Numbered from the stretch's first letter, positions 51,535 to 59,752 are shown. The stretch: DNA of 64,000 bases from Flavobacterium sp. DG2-3 (GCF_030730925.1 NZ_JAVAMB010000001.1:558001-622000); one strand, 5' to 3'. Notes: generated by a model from the sequence alone, not told the origin. Program-made: numbers and translations.

Positions 51535-52122
51535 TTATTTTGTTTTAAAGGTATAACGAACTCCAATTTGGAAAACTTGGTTCAAAATTACATCATCATA
51601 ATAATAGTCATTGTCATAATTGTCATAACCGTAAATATCAACTAGACCCTGTTTGATTCTCGCTTCAAAAGTCAGTCCGTTTGGCAATGTGTAGCCAACA
51701 CCTCCAACAATTGCAAGATCGAAATCTTCAGGATTCGAATTAATATAATTATCATCCACTTTTAGATCTAAAGACGGTCCTGCCAAAACGTGAAAACCGC
51801 CACCTTTAAAGTTAAATTTTGCAACAGCTCCAAGTGTTATATAATTCAACTCATATTTTTCAGAATAATAACGGCCATTTTCAAAGTATCTTCCTTCATC
51901 ACCTTGTCTAGAATAGGTAATCTCTGGCTGAACCGAGAAATATTTATTGAATTTGATGTCCACTAATCCGCCAATATAAAAATCTGTTTTCGAACTATTG
52001 TCGTCAATATTCGTTAATGTCGATACATTCAAACCTCCTCTAAGTCCAGGACTAACTCTTACCTGCGCTTCTGTCTGGATTCCGATTAATAACATAATTG
52101 CAAGTACAGCAAATTTTCTCAT
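51535..52122 (-). CDS. Outer-membrane beta-barrel protein, second of the tandem pair
   Basis: The 195-aa protein has a signal peptide (VLAIMLLIGIQTEAQ) and the same barrel pattern (GLRGGLNVSTLTNIDDNSSKTDFYIGGLVDIKFNKYFSVQPEITYSRQG ... GYTLPNGLTFEARIKQGLVDIYG ... QIGVRYTFKTK). It is clearly homologous to the next gene, so the pair arose by tandem duplication. The two may form a heteromeric or alternative barrel at the outer membrane. Confidence 0.83.
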   Translation of the reverse strand: MRKFAVLAIMLLIGIQTEAQVRVSPGLRGGLNVSTLTNIDDNSSKTDFYIGGLVDIKFNKYFSVQPEITYSRQGDEGRYFENGRYYSEKYELNYITLGAVAKFNFKGGGFHVLAGPSLDLKVDDNYINSNPEDFDLAIVGGVGYTLPNGLTFEARIKQGLVDIYGYDNYDNDYYYDDVILNQVFQIGVRYTFKTK

Positions 52123-52159
52123 TTTGAATTGATTTAAAGTTTATGGTTAGTTTAATTTT

Positions 52160-52795
52160 CTATTCTGATTTAAAATAATTTAACTCGATTTTCAGCTTTA
52201 TATTCTGATGAATTATTTGAATTTTCTCAGCAAAAATATTGTTTTCTGAATTGAAAAACAGCGTAAATTTTTCTTTTGTTTTAGACGAATGAACAATCTT
52301 TTCTAGTTTTTGATCTTTTTTGGAGATAAAAATATAATTGTCACGTTTGCCGTCTGCCGATTTATAAATGTCTGCCGATTCCGTTTCAAATTGTTCCTGA
52401 ATCTGATATTCCTTTTTTAAAAGCAATCTGAAATCTTCTTTTAAAGTATTGATCAATATTTTTCGATCCAGTTCAGACACAATCGAATTGACTTTAAAAT
52501 CGGTTTCTGAAATTTCGAAATCCATTAGTTTATTTCCGAATTCGGTTGTAAAAACAACTCGGTGCGTAGTGTCGTTTATTTTTTTGGCAATAAAAATTCC
52601 CGACAATTCATTTCCGTAAACACTGATATTAGTTTTGTAAACATAATCGGTTTTTGAATCTGAAAAATAGGGAACCGTGTAAGACGTTTTGTCTAATTTT
52701 TTCGGCGTATAATTTTTCGTGACCGAACCACAAGAAATTAAAACAACTGCCAGAAAGCAATTAATTAGTAAAAACTGAATCGTCGATTTTTGCAT
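52160..52795 (-). CDS. Putative lipoprotein coupled to LolA
   Basis: The 211-aa protein has a lipobox (AVVLISCGS, Cys22) and an extended beta-rich body (SKTDYVYKTNISVYGNELSGIFIAKKINDTTHRVVFTTEFG). Its ATG lies inside the LolA gene, overlapping it by 35 nt, so the two are translationally coupled. It may be a LolB-like outer-membrane acceptor for the cluster's LolA; sequence similarity to LolB is not obvious. Confidence 0.73.
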   Translation of the reverse strand: MQKSTIQFLLINCFLAVVLISCGSVTKNYTPKKLDKTSYTVPYFSDSKTDYVYKTNISVYGNELSGIFIAKKINDTTHRVVFTTEFGNKLMDFEISETDFKVNSIVSELDRKILINTLKEDFRLLLKKEYQIQEQFETESADIYKSADGKRDNYIFISKKDQKLEKIVHSSKTKEKFTLFFNSENNIFAEKIQIIHQNIKLKIELNYFKSE

Positions 52796-53387
52796 TGATC
52801 ACTTTATTTTTAAGTACAATTCGAGTATAATCTTCAGAAGATTCCAACAATTTTACCTGAACTACAGTTGCTTCTTCTTTATCAAAAGTCAGTTCGATTT
52901 GTTTAATGTATTTTTTCAGCGTCGCATCTTTCGGAATAAATTTCGCCAGATTCTGACCTTTTAGTTTAAAATACGAAATCGTAAATTCTTTATCGTCAAA
53001 CATATTCCCGCTCACACTTCCCACAATTAATTTATTGATTCGGGCAAAGATTTTGCTGTTTCCAATATCGACAGCGCTTTTCTTTCCTTCGTCGTTAATC
53101 AGGATTTTTCCGTTTTTAAAAGTAATGCTGTAATTGTATGGTTTTTTATATTGCCATTGCAAAAGCGCAGGTTCTTTAAAAACCATTTTTCCTGAAGTTT
53201 CAATATCCTTAGACAAAAAATCCAAATGTTTGTATTGAACAAAATCGGTAGTTAAAGTCTTGATTTTTTTGGCCACCACATTTACATCTTCTTTAAATTG
53301 TGCAATTTCTGCAGCAGACATTTTTTGTTCCTGAGCAAACAAATTGCCTGAAATAAAAAGAATAAGAAGTGCTATTTTAGTTTTCAT
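52761..53387 (-). CDS. LolA-like periplasmic carrier of the pigment cluster
   Basis: The 208-aa protein has a signal peptide (IALLILFISGNLFAQEQ) and the LolA half-barrel sequence: KTLTTDFVQYKHLDFLSKDIETSGKMVFKEPALLQWQYKKPYNYSITFKNGKILI, then DKEFTISYFKLKGQNLAKFIPKD. LolA carries lipoproteins, but LolA-like proteins in aryl polyene clusters are thought to carry the lipid product to the outer membrane. It is preceded by a 291-nt gap full of inverted repeats. Confidence 0.86.
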   Translation of the reverse strand: MKTKIALLILFISGNLFAQEQKMSAAEIAQFKEDVNVVAKKIKTLTTDFVQYKHLDFLSKDIETSGKMVFKEPALLQWQYKKPYNYSITFKNGKILINDEGKKSAVDIGNSKIFARINKLIVGSVSGNMFDDKEFTISYFKLKGQNLAKFIPKDATLKKYIKQIELTFDKEEATVVQVKLLESSEDYTRIVLKNKVINAKIDDSVFTN

Positions 53388-53408
53388 ATTTTGTTATTTA
53401 ATTTCCTG

Positions 53409-53427
53409 CAAGGTTTTCGAAACCTTG
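53409..53427. repeat. Short palindrome in the LolA-deacetylase gap
   Basis: CAAGGTTT and AAACCTTG form an 8-bp stem around TCG, followed on the plus strand by TAGG. It lies directly upstream of the LolA gene. Confidence 0.7.
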
Positions 53428-53455
53428 TAGGTCTACAATGAAGAATACCTATTTT

Positions 53456-53588
53456 AACACATAGAAACATAGAATTAGTGATCTCAAAAAAGGCGTTTCA
53501 CTTGCATTAACACACATAGCTATGTGTGAGAAACGAGTTTCTTTTGATTTACTTTTTCAAATGCATTAAATCTATGTTTCTATGTGTT
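53456..53588. repeat. Nested inverted repeat filling the LolA-deacetylase gap
   Basis: An outer perfect 18-bp stem (AACACATAGAAACATAGA at 53456-53473 with its complement at 53571-53588) encloses an 18-nt perfect palindrome CACACATAGCTATGTGTG at 53511-53528, with flanking GTTTC/GAAAC arms. The 291-nt gap (53388-53678) holds no ORF. Confidence 0.9.
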
Positions 53589-53678
53589 TAATTTTTTTTA
53601 TGCATTCCAGTAAAATTACTAGAATTAAAATCCGTTTTAATCAGCGTCTTCGCGAAAGCGAATCCGTGTCATCCGCGT

Positions 53679-54455
53679 TCAATCTGCATAAGCCTTAAGA
53701 TTCAAAAGTTCTTCAATCGAAACGACTTGATAATTATTTTGCTGTAAAAATTGCAAAAACTGTTCCAAGACCAAAACAGAGTGAGATCCCGTATCGTGCA
53801 AAAGTACGATTCCGCCGGGAGAAACGTGTTTTTTAATTCGATTCAAAATTAATTCCACATTTGTTGTCCCGCCGTCAAGCGAACGAATATTCCAACCAAC
53901 AACTTTATGTCCAGTTACCTTTAAAGCTCTTCGAATCGAAGGCGTCGTAACTCCGTAAGGCGGACGAAAAAAGTTGATTTTTTTGGAAGTGAATTTCTCC
54001 AGAATTTCATCTGTTTTCTGAAGTTCTTGCGTTATTTTTTTAGCATTATAAAAATCAAAAAATTTAGAATGCGAGTACGAATGATTTCCAACTAAATGTC
54101 CGTCGCTAATCACTTTTTGAAGAATTTCAGGATGCGTTTCGATATTTTTTCCAATGCAGAAAAAAGTCGCTTTGGCACTGTATTTTTTTAAAAGTTCTAA
54201 AATTTGCGAAGTATAAACGCTCGGGCCATCATCAAAAGTCAAAGCAATTTTTTTTTCTTTTTCTAAAGGATTATTACAAAACGCTTTTACATGATAATTG
54301 GAAGAAATTCGGGCAGAACCAAAAGCATTGATTCCGATCCAAACTAGAATTATAAGAACAAACCACAGAAAATGAATTGCATTATAAAGATTCAGAAGAA
54401 ACAATAAAAGCAATAAAAAGATAAAAAACAGTGATATGTTTTTGTGCGTTATCAT
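53679..54455 (-). CDS. Polysaccharide deacetylase (NodB-type, CE4) with N-terminal membrane anchor
   Basis: The 258-aa protein has two N-terminal hydrophobic stretches (LFFIFLLLLLFLLNLYN, FLWFVLIILVWIGINAF) and a NodB domain: ALTFDDGPS (metal-binding Asp75/Asp76), FFCIGKNIETHPEIL, and LVGNHSYSHSKFF with His125 and His129. RPPYGVTTPSIR and GGIVLLHDTG complete the motifs. It removes acetyl groups from a glycan or a sugar on the lipid. It starts 4 nt inside the 3' end of the CLF-like gene. Confidence 0.88.
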   Translation of the reverse strand: MITHKNISLFFIFLLLLLFLLNLYNAIHFLWFVLIILVWIGINAFGSARISSNYHVKAFCNNPLEKEKKIALTFDDGPSVYTSQILELLKKYSAKATFFCIGKNIETHPEILQKVISDGHLVGNHSYSHSKFFDFYNAKKITQELQKTDEILEKFTSKKINFFRPPYGVTTPSIRRALKVTGHKVVGWNIRSLDGGTTNVELILNRIKKHVSPGGIVLLHDTGSHSVLVLEQFLQFLQQNNYQVVSIEELLNLKAYAD

Positions 54456-55516
54456 TTTGACAGCAGCGTAAAACTATGGTTTTTTCCGTTTAATTGATTG
54501 TATAATAAAATCGTTTTGTAAACTGGTTTTGCAACTGAATTTACTTTTATAATTTCTGGAATTTCCTGCGTTTTTAAAATTTTAGTCGCCATCCAAAAAG
54601 CAAAAGCCGAAGCCGTATCATATTCGCCGCACAAATGTTTGTAATACAAAACAGGAGTTTGAGCAAATGTATTTTCAGCAATATTTTTATAATAATTTTC
54701 GAAATTAGCATTTCCGTCAAAACCTAGAATCAAAGCATCAACATCTGAAATTTCCAAATTATTTGATTTTAGAAAAGATCGGATTGCGGTTTCAACTTCA
54801 TTTTCTTCCAGAGTATTTACAATAGAAATGTCCAAAAGTTCAGCATACGTATTTTCTTTTCTTTCGTTTTCTAAAACAAAAAAACTCGCGCCTTCTCCGT
54901 AAACTGCTCCACTTGTATTAGAAGTCAGAACATCGTACGGACCCGAATTGTCTTTTTTAATTCGACCGTTTAGTTTGAAAAGGGCAGTAGTATAATCGCC
55001 GTTTTCATCAACTCCACCGACTAAAATAGAATTGGCTTCCTCTTCTTCAATTTGCATTTTAGCATCAATCAAAGCCGATTCAAACGAAACTGCGCCATTT
55101 ACATAAGTGAAATTATAACCTTTACATTGCTGTAAAAGAGCAATCTGTGCGCCAACCGTATTGTGAGTCGACTGAATGAAAGAAGTTGGAGTTAGAAACT
55201 CTTCGTTATTGTCTAAAATACTTTTCAGGAATTTTTCAGAATCTTCAATACAGCCCAAACCAGTTCCGGTAATAATCGCGTCAACGTTTTCTACATTCGC
55301 ATCTTTCATCGCCAAAGCCGAAGCAACGATTCCGTTTTTTACACCTTTTGCCATGCGTCGGCTGGCAGCTGGCGAAATATATTCTTTGTATGCTGGCGGA
55401 ACAATTGCCAGTACATTTTCGTCATGATTGACAACAGCTTCTTCTAAAAAAACAGTATCAAATGTTTTTTGAGTCGAAATACAGCCTACTCCATTTATAT
55501 ATGTTTTTTTTGTCAT
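54452..55516 (-). CDS. Ketosynthase-like chain-length-factor partner lacking the catalytic cysteine
   Basis: The 354-aa thiolase-fold protein aligns with ketosynthases but lacks their active site. Where the next gene has STACSS, this one reads FTYVNGAVS, placing Asn140 at the cysteine position. The HGTAT histidine loop is also lost. Such Cys-less homologues (chain length factors, ApeC-like) dimerise with an active KS. The true start is the ATG at 55516, which overlaps the KS stop (TAATG), so the two are made 1:1; the longer frame from 55546 is not needed. Together they would form the heterodimer building the polyene. Confidence 0.85.
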   Translation of the reverse strand: MTKKTYINGVGCISTQKTFDTVFLEEAVVNHDENVLAIVPPAYKEYISPAASRRMAKGVKNGIVASALAMKDANVENVDAIITGTGLGCIEDSEKFLKSILDNNEEFLTPTSFIQSTHNTVGAQIALLQQCKGYNFTYVNGAVSFESALIDAKMQIEEEEANSILVGGVDENGDYTTALFKLNGRIKKDNSGPYDVLTSNTSGAVYGEGASFFVLENERKENTYAELLDISIVNTLEENEVETAIRSFLKSNNLEISDVDALILGFDGNANFENYYKNIAENTFAQTPVLYYKHLCGEYDTASAFAFWMATKILKTQEIPEIIKVNSVAKPVYKTILLYNQLNGKNHSFTLLSK

Positions 55517-56715
55517 TAGCTTTTTGAAAATATAAGAGTGGAACAATTTCCTCCAAATCCGAAAGAGTTAGAGAGAACATGTTCGATAGTTTTATTTTTT
55601 AAAGTAGTCTGTGGTTTCAAATCGAATTCTTCCATCGGAACATCAAAATTCAAATTCGGATAAACCACATTATTTTGAATGGCCAAAACGCTGTAAACGG
55701 CTTCAATTGCCGCTGCGGCCGCTAAAGTGTGACCCGTAAAAGGTTTTGTAGAACTAAAATCGGGAACGTTGGAGTCTTCGTAAATTCGCTTCAAAGCGCG
55801 TCCTTCAGACAAATCGTTATTTGGCGTTGCCGTTCCGTGTACGTTGATGTAATCAATTTCAGAAGGCTTTAAACCCGAAACTTCAAACGCTTTTTTCATT
55901 GCTAAAAATGCACCATCTCCATTTTCTGAAGAAGCCGTTTGGTGAAAAGCATCGTTTGCATTTCCGTAACCAGAAACTCTTGCCAGTACTTTTTTATTTT
56001 GCTTGGCCACAATTTCATCCGATTCTAAAACTAAAAAAGCCGCCGCTTCACCAAGATTTAATCCTTTTCTAGTATTGTCAAAAGGTTTGTTGTAATCGTC
56101 GGATAAAATCATTAAAGTCTTAAATCCGTTGATGGTAAATTTTGCTAAAGCATCGGCACCGCCCACAATTACACGATCTAACTTTCCCGTTTTGATTAAT
56201 CTTGCACCCAGCATAATCGAATTGGCAGCAGATGAACAAGCGGTACTAATCGTTGTGACCATTCCTTTTAAACCTAATTCTTCGGCAATTTTTTCGGCAA
56301 CATCGCCGCCATCGTGGCAAGTAATGTATTTAACCAATTCTGGTTTTTCGAAATAATCGTAATAATGTCTTTCCGTCATATCCATTCCGCCCACGCTTGT
56401 AGCAGAGATAAGTCCGGTTCTAAATTCATTTATATCGGTAATGCCAGCATTTTCAACAGCTTGTTTTGCTGCCAAAGTGCCAATCATAGCGGTTCTGGAG
56501 AAATTGTTATTCTCGTCGAGCTGCAATTCATCGATGAGTTCTTCGTTGGTTTTTTTGATTTCACCAACTTTGATTACATCTGCGTGAACTGTAGCTATAT
56601 TTTGAATACGAGAAATACCAATTTTATTTTCGGTCAGCGAAATGTAATTTTCCTCAACCGAATTACCAATCGCAGAGATAATTCCCATTCCCGTTATTGC
56701 AACACCTCTTGTCAT
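55516..56715 (-). CDS. Beta-ketoacyl-ACP synthase (FabF/ApeO-like)
   Basis: This 399-aa protein is a complete ketosynthase with the triad Cys160 (STACSS), His293 (NVHGTATPNN) and His329 (PFTGHTL). It has the N-terminal GVAITGMGIISAIGNS and an AVYSVLAIQNN region near the end. It condenses malonyl-ACP with the growing chain. It is directly upstream of and translationally coupled to the Cys-less partner, the classic KS-CLF arrangement of aryl polyene and type II polyketide systems. Upstream lies a 140-nt repeat-filled gap and then the ACP gene. Confidence 0.93.
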   Translation of the reverse strand: MTRGVAITGMGIISAIGNSVEENYISLTENKIGISRIQNIATVHADVIKVGEIKKTNEELIDELQLDENNNFSRTAMIGTLAAKQAVENAGITDINEFRTGLISATSVGGMDMTERHYYDYFEKPELVKYITCHDGGDVAEKIAEELGLKGMVTTISTACSSAANSIMLGARLIKTGKLDRVIVGGADALAKFTINGFKTLMILSDDYNKPFDNTRKGLNLGEAAAFLVLESDEIVAKQNKKVLARVSGYGNANDAFHQTASSENGDGAFLAMKKAFEVSGLKPSEIDYINVHGTATPNNDLSEGRALKRIYEDSNVPDFSSTKPFTGHTLAAAAAIEAVYSVLAIQNNVVYPNLNFDVPMEEFDLKPQTTLKNKTIEHVLSNSFGFGGNCSTLIFSKS

Positions 56716-56855
56716 TTTAGATTTTAGATTTATGATTTTAGATTTGCTCGAACTTTGTCAAAGTTTTAAACTTTGACAAAGTTGTCGTAGTATCTGAATT
56801 AGATTTTAATATTTCTGTTTAAGAAATCTAAAATCTAAAGTCTGAAATCTAAAAT
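56715..56855. repeat. Nested inverted repeat with CTTTGTCAAAG palindrome (copy 3)
   Basis: The central palindrome (56753-56781, extended to 56751-56783) has perfect AACTTTGTCAAAGTTT arms. It is flanked by outer imperfect arms of TTTAGATT type (from about 56716) and AATCTAAAATCTAAA type (to about 56853). The gap lies between the ACP and the KS gene. Confidence 0.85.
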
Positions 56856-57113
56856 TTATTTAGTTCTGTTAGCACTGATATACGCTGCCATAGTTTCGAT
56901 AGACTGGAAAATAGCTTTTCCTTCTTTCGGATCTACTAATTTGATTCCGTAGTCTTTATCTAAAATTACGATCAATTCAAGTGCATCAATCGAGTCTAAA
57001 CCTAAACCGTCTCCAAACAATGCATCGTTATCAGCAATATCTTCAACTGCGATATCTTCAAGGTTTAAAGTCGTTATGATTTTATTTTTTAATTCTTCTT
57101 TTAATGCTTCCAT
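56856..57113 (-). CDS. Acyl carrier protein
   Basis: The 85-aa ACP has the phosphopantetheine site DSI (Ser41 in GDGLGLDSIDALELIVIL) and the usual four-helix layout (IITTLNLEDI, NDALFGDGLGLDS, LELIVILDKDYGIKL, METMAAYISANR). It carries the growing polyene chain. It lies 2 nt downstream of the short KS-like gene, both on the minus strand. Confidence 0.95.
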   Translation of the reverse strand: MEALKEELKNKIITTLNLEDIAVEDIADNDALFGDGLGLDSIDALELIVILDKDYGIKLVDPKEGKAIFQSIETMAAYISANRTK

Positions 57114-57115
57114 GA

Positions 57116-57730
57116 TTATTTATTGTATAATGTATTGATAGTTTCGTTTTTATATTCTGTGTTTTCTTCCGTTCCGATTACGCAAAGAAAAGCTTTATAA
57201 CTGTCATTAAAAAATTCTACCCATCCGCATAAAACGGTATCAGCCTTATTCGTATTCAGCAAAATATTCGAATAATTCGACATAAATTCGGTGTTAAACG
57301 TGTCAAATATAAAGAAAGAATTTTCACTTTTCAGCTGATGGCGGATACTTATTTCGCCCAAACAAATATTTGGCAGCGTATAAACAAAAACCGCCGGACT
57401 CGGAAAATAGTTTTCTTTGTCTGAAATAGACTCCTGATATTTTACATCGGTATCCAAACTCGACGACTTATTCGCCAAAACCAAAGCGATATTGTGTTCC
57501 TGCTCCGTTGAGGTAATCGGACTCAAAAGCAGCTCTGATCCTAAAAAAGCCAGTTTGCTCAACGCATCCATTTTGAAAAACTTTGGATACTGGATTTCGA
57601 AATGACGTAAAGCTTGTTTAGAAAAATCTCCGAAATTTGTTGGTTCAATTTTGAATACAGATTTCCCGTTGAGAACAATTTCGTTGTTTTCGATTTGGAT
57701 ATAGGATTGTATGTATGTTTTTTGAGTCAT
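57116..57730 (-). CDS. Short ketosynthase-N-like protein (204 aa)
   Basis: This 204-aa protein is a truncated thiolase-type fold. ALSKLAFLGSELLLS, NIALVLANKSSSLDTDVKYQESI and PAVFVYTLPNICLGEISIRHQLKSENSFF match the N-terminal half of the ketosynthase fold (PF13723-type), without an active-site Cys or His. Flexirubin-type clusters carry such short proteins, often annotated as 3-oxoacyl-ACP synthases. It could dock the ACP, whose gene follows by 2 nt. The family assignment is moderately certain. Confidence 0.75.
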   Translation of the reverse strand: MTQKTYIQSYIQIENNEIVLNGKSVFKIEPTNFGDFSKQALRHFEIQYPKFFKMDALSKLAFLGSELLLSPITSTEQEHNIALVLANKSSSLDTDVKYQESISDKENYFPSPAVFVYTLPNICLGEISIRHQLKSENSFFIFDTFNTEFMSNYSNILLNTNKADTVLCGWVEFFNDSYKAFLCVIGTEENTEYKNETINTLYNK

Positions 57731-57800
57731 TATTATAATTTAAACACGAATTTCACAAATTAACACAGATTATTCCAAGCTTAAAAATTACACTAATTAA

Positions 57801-57836
57801 TTCGTGAAAATTAGTGCAATTCGTGTTTTATCTTTT
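57801..57836 (+). repeat. Direct repeat, left copy (flanks the inserted lipoprotein gene)
   Basis: A 36-nt sequence (TTCGTGAAAATTAGTG...AATTCGTGTTTTA) that recurs at 58576-58611 with only two differences. It overlaps the stop of the lipoprotein gene and can also pair with ATTACACTAATT just to its left. Confidence 0.85.
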
Positions 57837-58449
57837 ATGAAACCCAAGTATCAATAATTTTACTAATATGCCATTCTCCAGATTTTTTTTCAATTGTAAT
57901 TTCAAAACCGCTTCCGCTTTTTCCTCCACCTGCAGATGAGCTAGCTTCTAAAATTCCGGATGTTTTAGTTTTATTAAAACGAATTCCGGAAATACTAATT
58001 GTCCCTACTGGCAATGAACTTTTGATATCATTTAAATCCCAAGATATTTCGTCTGGAAATTTGGACATATATTGAAAATCATATTTTTTATTGTTTTTGA
58101 AAGGTGCTAAATCAAATTTATTATCATTGATACCATTATTTTTCAAAAAACCATATACAGCAATTAGTTTTCTTCTTTTGTCTTTTTTAATGCTATCATG
58201 ATCATGCCAATACTTTTTTAATATTTTTCCATAACCAACAGTATCACGCTTGCCAGTTTTAAAATCACTATATTTTGGACTAGGAGGAGGCAGCATAATT
58301 CTTCTGTCCTTGTGAATAGAATCTACAATTTCGACAAAAACACTATTTAAAACTTCTTTTTCAAATTCAGATTCAGACATTTCTTTCTTTTTACATCCAA
58401 AAGATGAAAGAAGAATTAGAGTTATAAATATGAATTTTGATAGTTTCAT
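57835..58449 (-). CDS. Putative lipoprotein inserted in the pigment cluster
   Basis: The 204-aa product has a lipobox (ILLSSFGCKKKEM, Cys19) and a charged body (ESEFEKEVLNSVFVEIVDSIHKDRRIMLPPPSPKYSDF...). It ends in a beta-rich SGSGFEITIEKKSGEWHISKIIDTWV. I recognise no family and no known role in aryl polyene synthesis. It is bracketed by two 36-nt direct repeats (57801-57836 and 58576-58611) and by hairpins at 58501-58564, so it looks like a later insertion in the operon. Confidence 0.75.
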   Translation of the reverse strand: MKLSKFIFITLILLSSFGCKKKEMSESEFEKEVLNSVFVEIVDSIHKDRRIMLPPPSPKYSDFKTGKRDTVGYGKILKKYWHDHDSIKKDKRRKLIAVYGFLKNNGINDNKFDLAPFKNNKKYDFQYMSKFPDEISWDLNDIKSSLPVGTISISGIRFNKTKTSGILEASSSAGGGKSGSGFEITIEKKSGEWHISKIIDTWVS

Positions 58450-58500
58450 TTAAATTAAATCAATTGAACTTTCAAGATTTACTTGAGAGTTGGATTTTTT

Positions 58501-58564
58501 GAACTTGTAAAATTTCCTTACAAGTTCGATTTTATATTCAACTGTTCGGAAATTCCGAACAGTT
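58501..58564. repeat. Two adjacent hairpins in the lipoprotein-KS gap
   Basis: GAACTTGTAA and TTACAAGTTC form a 10-bp stem (58501-58527). AACTGTTCGGAA and its complement form a perfect 12-bp stem around one base (58540-58564). Both lie between the inserted lipoprotein and the upstream ketosynthase gene, which ends inside the direct repeat that follows. Confidence 0.8.
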
Positions 58565-58575
58565 CAAATTTTTAG

Positions 58576-58611
58576 TTCGTGAAAATTAGTGTAATTCGTG
58601 TTTTACCTTTT
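58576..58611 (+). repeat. Direct repeat, right copy
   Basis: The right copy of the 36-nt repeat found at 57801-57836 (34 of 36 identical). Read on the minus strand it encodes the last residues of the upstream ketosynthase (KVKHELH) and its stop codon. Confidence 0.85.
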
Positions 58612-59737
58612 CAAAAACCACAGCCGTATTACAACCTCCAAAACCAGAAGCTGTTTTCAAAAAGAAATCAATACTGGCTTCTTTGTTTTTCTCAATTACA
58701 TTAATATTTTCGCTTACGCCGATTTCATCAAAACCCTTTGATTCAAAAAGTGTATTTTGATTGGCAGATTCTATCGCAATTACCGTTTCCAATAATCCCG
58801 AAGCGCCGAGTGTATGGCCGTAAAATCCTTTCAAACTATTAATGGGAACGTTTTGTAAATTTAAACGAGTTAGAGCAATGGCTTCCATTTCGTCATTATA
58901 AGGTGTTGCAGTTCCATGTGCTGAAATATAATCTAATTTATTGGCTTCAATTTGCGCTTCTTTCAAAGCATTCTGAATACTTCTGAACAAACCTTCGCCA
59001 GTTCTTGACGGACCCGAGATATGATTCGCATCGTTTATCGAACTGTCGCCAATGACTTTTATTTTAGCAGTTGCCGGATTCGCCGAAACTAAAACGGCAG
59101 CTGTTGCTTCGCCCAAACTCACGCCAGTTCTATTTTTAGAATAGGGTTTACATGGCAAATCGCTCATCGCTTGAAAAGCATTAAAACCAGACAAAACAAA
59201 TTCTGAAACTTCGTCGCCGGCTACGACAAAAATATTGTCATAAAGCCCCGACTGAATCATTCTTTTGGCAATAGAAATCGCTAAAATTCCCGAAACGCAA
59301 GCATTCGAAACTACGATTGGTTGTGTTTGAAATCCGAAGAAATTGGCAACGTTTTTGGCTAAAACATCTAAGTGCGCGTTGTTAAAACTTTCGGCAGAAT
59401 TGTCTTTTAAAGCCGTTACATTTCCTTTTGTTGTAGAAAGTATAAATCCAGTTTTTGAATTTAATTCAACTCCCGAATTTTTAATAATTGGTTCTAAAGC
59501 CAAAATCATCAATTTTTCTAAACGCGAATATTTAGTTTCAGAACTCACTTCCGCGAAAGCATTATTTATATTTTCATCGCTAATAATCGAAGCATAAAAG
59601 GAATTGGGCATCAAAGAAATATCATTATGAAGCTGAATTCCAGAATCGCCACGAAGAATTGCTTCGACGTTCGATTCAACATCAAAACCTAAAGGTGTGA
59701 TACAATTTGTTTCTGTAATGTATATTTCTTTTCTCAT
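58586..59737 (-). CDS. Beta-ketoacyl synthase (second complete ketosynthase)
   Basis: This 383-aa protein has Cys147 (SNACVSG), His274 (SAHGTATPYND) and His308 (FYGHTLGASGLLE), with the N-terminal EIYITETNCITPLGFDVESNVEAILRG. It is somewhat divergent from the other KS and slightly short. It may start the chain (ApeR-like), act on a particular step, or feed the resorcinol part. Its last seven codons are supplied by the 36-nt direct repeat, so the original C-terminus may have been altered. A TCCCGAAG palindrome lies just upstream. Confidence 0.9.
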   Translation of the reverse strand: MRKEIYITETNCITPLGFDVESNVEAILRGDSGIQLHNDISLMPNSFYASIISDENINNAFAEVSSETKYSRLEKLMILALEPIIKNSGVELNSKTGFILSTTKGNVTALKDNSAESFNNAHLDVLAKNVANFFGFQTQPIVVSNACVSGILAISIAKRMIQSGLYDNIFVVAGDEVSEFVLSGFNAFQAMSDLPCKPYSKNRTGVSLGEATAAVLVSANPATAKIKVIGDSSINDANHISGPSRTGEGLFRSIQNALKEAQIEANKLDYISAHGTATPYNDEMEAIALTRLNLQNVPINSLKGFYGHTLGASGLLETVIAIESANQNTLFESKGFDEIGVSENINVIEKNKEASIDFFLKTASGFGGCNTAVVFEKVKHELH

Positions 59738-59752
59738 TTTATGTCTTCCTGC

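Noticed and set aside
51534..51566. Longer N-terminus of the first outer-membrane barrel
   Set aside because: It would run into the upstream gene and spoil the signal peptide; the ATG at 51533 fits.
55517..55546. Upstream ATG for the chain-length-factor gene
   Set aside because: The ATG overlapping the ketosynthase stop (55516) is better placed and starts the typical MTKKTYINGVG sequence.
57801..58611. Insertion sequence between the direct repeats
   Set aside because: The flanked gene is a lipoprotein, with no transposase or terminal inverted repeats of IS type.
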